A stretch of 64,000 nucleotides of DNA from a virus: positions 20,697 through 84,696 of the IMG/VR virus record IMGVR_UViG_3300044712_000792. One strand, given 5' to 3'. Positions 52,388 through 59,764 of the stretch are shown here, piece after piece. Each line of letters starts with the position of its first letter. Position 1 is the stretch's first letter. Under the pieces are notes generated by a model, which made no database searches, was not told the DNA's origin, and was given only the letters and a program-made list of their open reading frames with translations. A program made the position numbers and the translations under genes.

Positions 52388-53371
52388 TCAACTCCTCATA
52401 TATTCTGCAACAAAATTATCTATTGCTCTCTGTGTAAATCCACATTCTGAAACTAACAGTTTTAGAAATTCAATAATCTCCTTTTTTTCTGTATCATAAG
52501 CAGTTAGAGCATATTCAGATGTAACATCTAAAATCTTTTTCTTATAATTTGTGAAAATGGCTTTATTTAATACATCTTTATAATCCAACGCCTCTATGTA
52601 CGACCTTAAATATGAAAAGTCATTTTCTTCTAACACTAACTCTAATATGTATGAAAACAGTTTTGTTTTTTTAACTCGTTTTATACTAGGAGTGTAATCA
52701 TCATCCAAATTCCAATCATCATTATTTGAATCCCAAAAAAATATCACAACATCTAAACCATCTTCAAATGAGATTTCAAAAACTCCGCAATCCTCTATTT
52801 TAGTTAAGGATTGGACAAACACAAATGCACTATACATTGAATCGCCTCTAAATGTATAAGAAGCAAACATATTATGTTTATCGGGTCTAGCTATACACCA
52901 TTTTGAAGCTTCACTCAATGTAATGGCTTTATCCTTAAGCAACCTTTGAACACTACCATAATAAATGGCTTCTTCTTTTGACCTTAATGGGATAAAGGCA
53001 CAAGAACCCTCAACCCAATTAACAGAATTGAATTTTTTGATTCCTTCCTTTATAAAAGCTTCTGGGGTTGGTGGCAGACCTGTTGCTTCAGCTAAAATTT
53101 CCCTTGTTTTTTCCATATCATCATATATAGGGTTGTTAATATCTTTCTCTTTGAGTTTTGGACTATTCTTAAGCCTTTCAAAAAACAATATAGTTTGTTG
53201 TACTGAATCTTGTTGTTTTCCTTTTAAATACCAAAAACACATCCTATCCAAATACTTTTTTGTTGGGGTGGGGTCCAGGGTGGCTAGGTATTTAATAGTC
53301 CCAAGTGATATATTTTTACCAGAATATTTTTTAGCCGCTTGTTCTATTCTACTTTCTAGTAATATTTCCAT
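52388..53371 (-). CDS. WCIG-type domain protein (327 aa)
   Basis: N terminus MEILLESRIEQAAKKY has L-L-E before Ser. Then LDPTPTKKYLDRMCFWYLKG, a motif common in uncharacterised phage proteins, and ASKWCIARPDKHN (Trp158-Cys159) in the place of the giants' WCIG. The C-terminal ~80 residues are helical and may be decayed ankyrin repeats. First gene of the leftward late unit, 66 bases behind the late-promoter box. Probably a short relative of the giant proteins. Confidence 0.78.
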   Translation of the reverse strand: MEILLESRIEQAAKKYSGKNISLGTIKYLATLDPTPTKKYLDRMCFWYLKGKQQDSVQQTILFFERLKNSPKLKEKDINNPIYDDMEKTREILAEATGLPPTPEAFIKEGIKKFNSVNWVEGSCAFIPLRSKEEAIYYGSVQRLLKDKAITLSEASKWCIARPDKHNMFASYTFRGDSMYSAFVFVQSLTKIEDCGVFEISFEDGLDVVIFFWDSNNDDWNLDDDYTPSIKRVKKTKLFSYILELVLEENDFSYLRSYIEALDYKDVLNKAIFTNYKKKILDVTSEYALTAYDTEKKEIIEFLKLLVSECGFTQRAIDNFVAEYMRS

Positions 53372-53436
53372 TATATGTCCTCATCCTTATTTGAAAATAG
53401 GTTTTTTAAATAGAGGTCTCATTGTTTCCTCTTTTG

Positions 53437-53450
53437 GTTTATATTCTTTT
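53437..53450 (-). promoter_or_regulatory. Late promoter candidate, leftward
   Basis: AAAAGAATATAAAC on the - strand, an exact inverted copy of the box at 53470-53483 with 19 bases between them. It stands 66 bases before the 327-aa gene that opens the large leftward late unit. Confidence 0.7.
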
Positions 53451-53469
53451 TCTGCCAATAATCTACTCT

Positions 53470-53483
53470 AAAAGAATATAAAC
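53470..53483 (+). promoter_or_regulatory. Late promoter candidate, rightward
   Basis: AAAAGAATATAAAC, the perfect partner of the leftward box, 39 bases before the ATG at 53523. The two form a 14-bp perfect inverted repeat that serves as a divergent promoter pair. Confidence 0.7.
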
Positions 53484-53522
53484 AGAAAGCAGATTCTTTG
53501 TGTATCTCAAAGGAGCAAATCA

Positions 53523-53978
53523 ATGTTTAAAAGACTTTTTGACCCCGATATTAGTGCTTGGCAAATCGGGGAACGAAAATTACGCTTTATCTCATATATC
53601 TTAAACCAGTTCTTTAGGATAGGTTTATTGGAAGTTGTAGCTTATTTTGCTTTGCTTACGGCTAAATACAAATTGAAGATAGACTTTATCAATACTGCTG
53701 AATACATAACTCTTATACAGACTGTTAATTATTTCTATCTTGGTGCTGGTGGTATCCTTTCTGGTATCTACACTTATGGAAACAAAGAAGAATGGAAAGC
53801 TCGTGGAAACTATAACGCAAATGATAATATGAACGCTAATTATGTTACCCCAAATAATACAAGCAATATCAACATAACAATACCAAAAGCACCTACGCCA
53901 AATACAAAACCTGACCCTAACGCACCACCTTCTACTGATAACACTTCGGTATTTAATCCTCCAAAGGGTGATGTATGA
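53523..53978 (+). CDS. Two-helix membrane protein with P/T/N-rich tail (151 aa)
   Basis: Two hydrophobic segments are visible (GLLEVVAYFALLTAKY near 38-53 and LGAGGILSGIYTY near 76-88), followed by a Pro/Asn/Thr-rich tail. AAGGAG precedes the ATG. First gene of the rightward late unit. Topology would fit a holin or other membrane protein; a lysis role is not shown. Confidence 0.55.
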   Translation: MFKRLFDPDISAWQIGERKLRFISYILNQFFRIGLLEVVAYFALLTAKYKLKIDFINTAEYITLIQTVNYFYLGAGGILSGIYTYGNKEEWKARGNYNANDNMNANYVTPNNTSNINITIPKAPTPNTKPDPNAPPSTDNTSVFNPPKGDV

Positions 53979-54400
53979 GAACTGTTGATAGAGAATTACA
54001 TTTAGCTATAGAAGAAAACTCAATTCCTAGGTTTTTCGCAGCACTAGAAGCCGGGGCAGATGTAAATAGTTTGTATTCAGACGGAAACGAAAGAACGGCT
54101 TTTGCGGAAGCTTGTGCCAATAATAGAGTAACTATGGTAAGAATAATAATTGATAATGCTGAAAAATTAAAACTAGATGTGAATAAATATACTGGTTGTG
54201 GTTTTACGGCACTATCATTAGGTGTAATACATATTGAAATAGTAAAATTGTTATTGAAAAATAAGGAGAAATTGGGATTAAATGTAAATTTGGGTGGAAT
54301 TAAAGGCCCATTGTATAGAGCTAATAGAACGGCCTTTCAGAATAGAGCTGACCAATATGAAATCATTGGGTTATTAAAGGCTGCAGGGGCTACTGAATGA
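53975..54400 (+). CDS. Ankyrin-repeat protein (141 aa)
   Basis: Repeats: ALEAGADVNSLYSDGNER, DNAEKLKLDVNKYTGCGFT and KNKEKLGLNVNLGG, ending LLKAAGATE. Four-base overlap with the upstream membrane protein. Fits the family's LKLDVN-type helix ends exactly. Confidence 0.86.
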   Translation: MRTVDRELHLAIEENSIPRFFAALEAGADVNSLYSDGNERTAFAEACANNRVTMVRIIIDNAEKLKLDVNKYTGCGFTALSLGVIHIEIVKLLLKNKEKLGLNVNLGGIKGPLYRANRTAFQNRADQYEIIGLLKAAGATE

Positions 54401-54436
54401 GAACAAAATGCTATAGTTATTTAATGGAAGAAGAAA

Positions 54437-55966
54437 ATGCCAATAACTGATGGAAGTATTAGAGTTCCACCTCGAATAGAGCTTGAAGAAAGTGTAGTAA
54501 ATGCATTAACCTTTGATAATGGTGATTATGCATTAGTCGTAACCGCACCTACAAATCTAGTAGTTGGTGAAAGTGGGTTATTCAAAGTTGAAGTATATGA
54601 TGCTGGATTGCTCGATGTAACCAACTTATGTACTGTATTGTGGGAGTTTGGTGATAGCTATTTGGTAAATATACCACCTTCTCCAAATGAAAAGTTTCTA
54701 TTCCCAGAGACTAGAAGCGAAGACCTTTGTGAAGATGACATCTATATGTACACACAGGAACTTGACCCTCATCATGGAAAAGGTGGGGAACTTGTTTCTT
54801 ATATTTGGGATGCTACAACAGGTGAATTAGTGCCTTGGCTGACACCTTCTGGTCTATTATATGGAAATACTGCTAGAGCTAGCTTTACTAGTGGTGTATA
54901 TAATCAAATAGAAGTTGGAACACCTGCCGCAGAAGCAACTGGAATGTACGCTATTATTGAAAATATTTGGAAAGTTGCTGGAATTCAAGAAAATGCTTTC
55001 ACAGTAGTTCAACCATTCTTCACCCATTTTACTTCTATGCCAGCAAATACACCTACAAAATTCTATATCTATGATAATCTTGTCTATCAAGAAACACCAT
55101 CAATAACATCGCAAAGAACTTTATTGCATTGTGGGTATGGAATTTATAACGAGAAGAATGGAACGTTCGTAGATGTGAGTAATACAGAGATACCAGAAAC
55201 TTGCGAAGACAAATATCTAGTTACCTATGTTGCTTATGAGATTACCCAAGTATCAGGAACAAAATATGTATTAGGAACAAACACAATCACCTCTCTTGAT
55301 GCTGGATTAATTTCATCGTTCTGGTATAATGTTTCAAGTGGCAGTAATGCTATTTCTGGTGGTGGGACATTTGCTAGCAATACCCTAACCATAACAGGTG
55401 TGAACCCTTATTATTTTACTGATACTGGAACTGGTATTTTAAGAGGGTTGCCAATCGTATTAAGTGGTGATACTACATCATATTACTCATTGATAGATAC
55501 TAACACCGAAAATACTATTACTATGATGACAACAGGGATGACGGGAACTTCTTTTAATTATCAAATTTTCTTTAAGCAACAGCCAATTATCTTAATGAAA
55601 CAAGCCGAATTATATGATACAGAACTTACTGTATTTTCCCTATACCCAATTCAAAACTATATTGATTTATATGGTAGTTGTTATATGGCGTTTGAAAATG
55701 GTGAGATAATAGAGATAATAGATGTAACTTCAACTGGCTCAAATATTTACACTATTACTGTTGTTAGACAAGCATTGTTTGGAGACTTATATCCTCTTAA
55801 AAAACATACAGTTGGGAGCTTTTTACACGATGTTAATTTTAGAGGTTCAAGGTGTGTGTCTGGAGATACTGAAGCATCTAGGGAGTTTGATAATGCCTTT
55901 ATGATGTATGACAGAGTTTATAAACAGAACTATGTGTTTGCTCCATATACTTTGTATGATACGTAA
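54437..55966 (+). CDS. Virion structural protein (509 aa)
   Basis: Beta-rich, Thr/Tyr-rich protein of late-gene character; the segment VVGESGLFKVEVYDAGLLD suggests an Ig-like fold near the N terminus, and the C terminus has a compact charged part (DTEASREFDNAFMMYD). No exact family recognised. Likely a tail or decoration protein. It is followed by two ankyrin genes. Confidence 0.6.
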   Translation: MPITDGSIRVPPRIELEESVVNALTFDNGDYALVVTAPTNLVVGESGLFKVEVYDAGLLDVTNLCTVLWEFGDSYLVNIPPSPNEKFLFPETRSEDLCEDDIYMYTQELDPHHGKGGELVSYIWDATTGELVPWLTPSGLLYGNTARASFTSGVYNQIEVGTPAAEATGMYAIIENIWKVAGIQENAFTVVQPFFTHFTSMPANTPTKFYIYDNLVYQETPSITSQRTLLHCGYGIYNEKNGTFVDVSNTEIPETCEDKYLVTYVAYEITQVSGTKYVLGTNTITSLDAGLISSFWYNVSSGSNAISGGGTFASNTLTITGVNPYYFTDTGTGILRGLPIVLSGDTTSYYSLIDTNTENTITMMTTGMTGTSFNYQIFFKQQPIILMKQAELYDTELTVFSLYPIQNYIDLYGSCYMAFENGEIIEIIDVTSTGSNIYTITVVRQALFGDLYPLKKHTVGSFLHDVNFRGSRCVSGDTEASREFDNAFMMYDRVYKQNYVFAPYTLYDT

Positions 55967-55975
55967 GGAGAAGCT

Positions 55976-56476
55976 GTGACATACGAACAAGACAATCTTA
56001 TTTCAGCAATAGCAAACCATAGATATATGTTAGCTATTTCTATGCTAGAAACGATGGATTTAAATTTTATTGTTGAAGGAAGGGGTGGTTTTACCTATAC
56101 TATGCCATTCTTAATATGGTTATATGAATTTTATATTAACAATAAGGACGATATAACATATAAAATATTAAACGATATAATAGACCATTCCGATGCTCTC
56201 AATATTGACTTGGGACAAAAATCATCTTTTGGTGACGACCTTTTACTTTATGTTATAGGGTATCAGGATGTAAATTTGGTTCATAAATTGGTAGAAAAGG
56301 GTGTGTCTCTTATAGATATTAGGGGTGGAATGGCCCCTGGACAAAACTCACCTACAACCCTTTTATCATACGCAAAAATGTCTAGTGCTACCATAAAGGG
56401 TGAAGAAATATATGACTATTTGGAGGCAAAAACAAATGAAGCTTTACATAACCTAAAAAACGAGTATAAAGGGTAG
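55976..56476 (+). CDS. Ankyrin-family protein (166 aa)
   Basis: Weaker repeats: a unit ending DHSDALNIDLGQKSSFGDDL and KLVEKGVSLIDIRGGMAPG. GTG start with AAGGAG upstream. It is most similar to the next gene (both contain GDDL after a 'KSS/KSH-x-x-Gly' turn), marking a tandem duplication. Confidence 0.68.
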   Translation: MTYEQDNLISAIANHRYMLAISMLETMDLNFIVEGRGGFTYTMPFLIWLYEFYINNKDDITYKILNDIIDHSDALNIDLGQKSSFGDDLLLYVIGYQDVNLVHKLVEKGVSLIDIRGGMAPGQNSPTTLLSYAKMSSATIKGEEIYDYLEAKTNEALHNLKNEYKG

Positions 56477-56479
56477 GAA

Positions 56480-56956
56480 ATGATTAAAGAAATGACTAAA
56501 GAACAAAAAGAATTAATAGATTTAGTTGACAGTAATGTTTCTTTTATATATATGATTTCAAAAATAGAAAATGTTGATTTGAATTTTAATTTTCCTAATA
56601 CTACACCTTTTATTTTTTACTTATATGGCAAACTTCCGTCAAGCCCACAGAGGAAATTGTTGAAGGCTATAATAGAAAATAAGGACAAACTAAAAGTTGA
56701 TTTAGAGATAAAATCACATTATGGGGATGACTTAATAATGTGTGCTATTGGAGATAGAGGCGTAGATATGGTAAAAATGCTTCTTGATGCAGGTGTTGAT
56801 ATTTCATATAAAAGAGGTAACGGAAGGGGGCGAACTATGCCAGATTGCCCAGCTACACCACTAATGTATGCTAAATGGGTGGCAAAAGATTCTGGTAATG
56901 ACCCAAAGAGTTTACTAATACTAGAACTGTTAAAACAAAAAGGAGAATCAAAATGA
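56480..56956 (+). CDS. Ankyrin-family protein (158 aa)
   Basis: A unit ending ENKDKLKVDLEIKSHYGDDL is followed by MLLDAGVDISYKRGNGRG and TPLMYAKWVAKDSGN, and the end LLKQKGESK. Paralogue of the preceding gene; its last codons overlap the next gene by four bases. Confidence 0.75.
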   Translation: MIKEMTKEQKELIDLVDSNVSFIYMISKIENVDLNFNFPNTTPFIFYLYGKLPSSPQRKLLKAIIENKDKLKVDLEIKSHYGDDLIMCAIGDRGVDMVKMLLDAGVDISYKRGNGRGRTMPDCPATPLMYAKWVAKDSGNDPKSLLILELLKQKGESK

Positions 56957-57450
56957 AGATAAATTCGCAATTGCCAATCAAAGGAAAATTTAGTGCTTAT
57001 GTTATAGATAATGATACAAAGAAAATTATCTATGAAAAGTCAAATCAGATTCAATATGCTGGAAGTCATGATATTGCTGTGGCTTTAACAAACACAACCG
57101 CAGTATGTCCAAAGCTAGCCTCTATTATGACAACCATTCCACAAGCTACTGACCCTGGTGCTGCTAAAGGAAAGACTTGGAATGTAAGCGATTGGGATGT
57201 TACGGTTCTATCTGGAACATCATTTCTAGCTACCCCAAGTTCAGAGGGACAGCAGCAAGTCATTATTTGCCAAGCATTGTTTTTGGATTACCTCATGACT
57301 TCTGATGGTGAAGATGGAAAATATTATGAATTTGCTTTGGTGCTAGATACTGGAAACGCTTTAGCTTATGAATATGTTAGTGGGGGTATTTCGTGGGGCG
57401 CTGGGCAGACTTTACAAGTAATTTGGACGCTCTATCTCGGAAGTGCTTGA
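56953..57450 (+). CDS. Tail-related protein, duplicate A (165 aa)
   Basis: Beta-rich protein with the N-terminal segment KGKFSAYVIDNDTKKIIYEK and NQIQYAGSHDIAVAL. The same layout occurs in the next gene (RGEFDVFSLKDNKLLYSD, NQVQTAGAKTIAKLL). Likely small virion proteins that arose by duplication. Confidence 0.6.
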   Translation: MKINSQLPIKGKFSAYVIDNDTKKIIYEKSNQIQYAGSHDIAVALTNTTAVCPKLASIMTTIPQATDPGAAKGKTWNVSDWDVTVLSGTSFLATPSSEGQQQVIICQALFLDYLMTSDGEDGKYYEFALVLDTGNALAYEYVSGGISWGAGQTLQVIWTLYLGSA

Positions 57451-57458
57451 GGTATGAT

Positions 57459-57995
57459 ATGAGAAAAGCCCAATTTCAAATGAAAGAAAAGTTCTATTAT
57501 AGGGGTGAATTTGATGTTTTCTCCTTAAAAGACAATAAGTTACTATACTCTGACCATAATCAAGTTCAAACAGCAGGAGCAAAAACAATAGCCAAACTAC
57601 TTTGTCTAGGTCAGTTTGGTAGGGAGAAGCCCGTTTTTTCCAACATAAAGGCTTCTATTTCCAACGAAACAGCACAGGGGGTTGATACCATACTGCTTCC
57701 AGGAGAATTTACCTCTAATGTCGTAGAAGCTTCAAGATTTTATACTTCAATAGAATCTAATCCGAATAAAGAACAAAATATTGATTGTTATGGAGAATTT
57801 TTAACTGTTCCACCTTCATATTTGATAACAGAATCAGGTACTTACACATCAGAACCCTTTTATCATTTTGGGTTATATTTGAGTTCTATGTCAGATATTG
57901 AGGAGTACTTGTTCGCCTATAAATACATTGAGAAGGGTATAATCTATCCAGAAGGCTTTGGTATTAGAATTAGGTGGAGGTTAAGGTTCTTATGA
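57459..57995 (+). CDS. Tail-related protein, duplicate B (178 aa)
   Basis: Start at ATG 57459 after GAGG; the open frame extends upstream into the neighbour. It keeps the duplicated N-terminal pattern, then has a distinct C terminus ending in WRLRFL. Function unknown; probably a structural protein. Confidence 0.6.
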   Translation: MRKAQFQMKEKFYYRGEFDVFSLKDNKLLYSDHNQVQTAGAKTIAKLLCLGQFGREKPVFSNIKASISNETAQGVDTILLPGEFTSNVVEASRFYTSIESNPNKEQNIDCYGEFLTVPPSYLITESGTYTSEPFYHFGLYLSSMSDIEEYLFAYKYIEKGIIYPEGFGIRIRWRLRFL

Positions 57996-58507
57996 GTTCA
58001 GCACATTCTAGAGCGGAAGACATTTTTAGAAAATTAACAATGAACGAATCTGTGTCTTTTTATACTTTCAACAAACTTATTGAACAAGATATAGAAGAAT
58101 TTGGTCCTGACATTGATTATACCATATTGGCATTGGAACTATATTCGCAAAATTCATTGTCACTAAATCAATGTGCTTACTGGCTTTTAAGTTCTGACTT
58201 GCCAATAGATTATGATAGAACTGTTACTAATTGGACATTTATGAATTTAATTATGTATGATTACATATCCGCTGGTGGGGTGAGACCAGTATTAACCAAA
58301 AAAATTGAAAGGGTTGTAATGCCCAATATGACAGCAATAGGTATTAAAAAATCCTTCGATATTTTAATGGAAAAAATTAATAGAGGACACGACAAAGATA
58401 CGATTAAAAACTACTTTAGTCTATTTTATTATTTACTTGAACAATATGGAAAAGATAAACTAGTTCCAGAAATAATGGAAACAAAGAGTGAGTTTTTAAG
58501 TAAGTAA
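57992..58507 (+). CDS. Hypothetical helical protein (171 aa)
   Basis: Start at ATG 57992, overlapping the previous stop by four bases. Helix-rich protein without clear ankyrin hallmarks (HSRAEDIFRKLTMNES, LSLNQCAYWLLSSDL). Because it sits between ankyrin and virion genes it could be a strongly diverged member of the ankyrin set. Confidence 0.55.
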   Translation: MSSAHSRAEDIFRKLTMNESVSFYTFNKLIEQDIEEFGPDIDYTILALELYSQNSLSLNQCAYWLLSSDLPIDYDRTVTNWTFMNLIMYDYISAGGVRPVLTKKIERVVMPNMTAIGIKKSFDILMEKINRGHDKDTIKNYFSLFYYLLEQYGKDKLVPEIMETKSEFLSK

Positions 58508-58518
58508 AAGGGGTTTAT

Positions 58519-59079
58519 ATGTCATCTGAATACAATGAGATGCTATTTGAAGGAATTTATGAAAACAATATGTATAAGTTCATTATGGCACTAGAGAACG
58601 GTGCTGATGTAAATGCTTTTTCTACTAAAATAGAACTTCGTTTTGGGGCGCGAGTAGCACCTCTATACATTGCATGTCATATGGATAAAATGACAATGAT
58701 TAAAATATTAATAGAGAATTGTGAAAAATTGAAATTGGATATAGGTGCTACACAAGACGCTTTACTTGGTTCTGGGTTTAATGTTCTTATGTCTATGTGT
58801 TGCTCTGGTTCAAATAAACTCCCAATTGTAAAAATGTTAGTTGAAAACAGAAAACATCTTAAATTGAAGCTAGACGCTATATATGAAGATGGAAGAACAG
58901 CTTTAATATTTGCTATATGTAATAGTGTAGGAATAGCAGAATGGCTTTTAGAGAATTACCCTGATGAATTGGACATCAATAAGAAATCTAAACACGGTTC
59001 TACGGCACTAAAAGAAGCAAAGGCGCGTGAGTTGAAGAAGTGTGTAAAGCTATTAAAGGCGTTGGGTGCGAAAGAATAA
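58519..59079 (+). CDS. Ankyrin-repeat protein (186 aa)
   Basis: Strong repeats: ALENGADVNAFSTK, ENCEKLKLDIGATQDALLG, ENRKHLKLKLDAIYEDGRTAL and AEWLLENYPDELDIN, ending LLKALGAKE. Ends just before a late-promoter box. Confidence 0.87.
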   Translation: MSSEYNEMLFEGIYENNMYKFIMALENGADVNAFSTKIELRFGARVAPLYIACHMDKMTMIKILIENCEKLKLDIGATQDALLGSGFNVLMSMCCSGSNKLPIVKMLVENRKHLKLKLDAIYEDGRTALIFAICNSVGIAEWLLENYPDELDINKKSKHGSTALKEAKARELKKCVKLLKALGAKE

Positions 59080-59092
59080 GATATTTGAAACT

Positions 59093-59106
59093 AAAAGAAT
59101 ATAAAC
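59093..59106 (+). promoter_or_regulatory. Late promoter candidate, rightward (fibre unit)
   Basis: AAAAGAATATAAAC, identical to the box at 53470-53483, 47 bases before the ATG at 59153. It lies in one of the few gaps of this block. Confidence 0.65.
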
Positions 59107-59152
59107 ACAAGAGTTTCTATACCTTGAATTTCACTAATATCTAGGATAACTA

Positions 59153-59764
59153 ATGGAAAATGTAACATTAGATTTAAGAATAAAATTCATAAACGCTGTG
59201 AGGGCGAATAATACTCCTAGATTTATTGAGGCTATTGAGTTGGGTCTTGGTGCTAATATAAATAATCCATTAGGTGTTGCTGGATATTTTGATGATACAC
59301 CTTTATTAGTAACTGTTAAACAAAAAAGATATAATCTGACAAAAATATTGTTAGATAACTATGACTCATTAAAATTAGATGTGAATGTTTTATGTGAAAG
59401 ACAAAAGAATAGTATGGGTAGTGGCTGGAACGGGCTTACACCATTCTTATATTGTTGTGGTAGTATAGGAGACATTAATGAACAGACTGTTTTGTTGTTT
59501 TTATCTAAACATAAGGAGTTAAATCTTGATTTGACAACACAAAGTCATTTTGGTAACACCGCCCTTATGTATTTGCTATATAATCACCCAACTATTGTTC
59601 CAGGTATTTTAGAAAAATACGGTCATTTGGATTGGGGTGTCTTTTTAGAAGATTGTGAACACGATGATATAGTAAAATTTGCCAGAAAGTTTTACAAATA
59701 CGACCTAGGTGTAATAGACACACTAATAGAAATGCAAATGAGAACGAATGCGAGGAATAAATGA
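59153..59764 (+). CDS. Ankyrin-repeat protein (203 aa)
   Basis: Repeats: AIELGLGANINNPLG, DNYDSLKLDVNVLCE, SKHKELNLDLTTQSHFGNTAL. The longest ankyrin protein in the window. Four-base overlap with the fibre gene that follows, so the two are translationally coupled. Confidence 0.85.
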   Translation: MENVTLDLRIKFINAVRANNTPRFIEAIELGLGANINNPLGVAGYFDDTPLLVTVKQKRYNLTKILLDNYDSLKLDVNVLCERQKNSMGSGWNGLTPFLYCCGSIGDINEQTVLLFLSKHKELNLDLTTQSHFGNTALMYLLYNHPTIVPGILEKYGHLDWGVFLEDCEHDDIVKFARKFYKYDLGVIDTLIEMQMRTNARNK

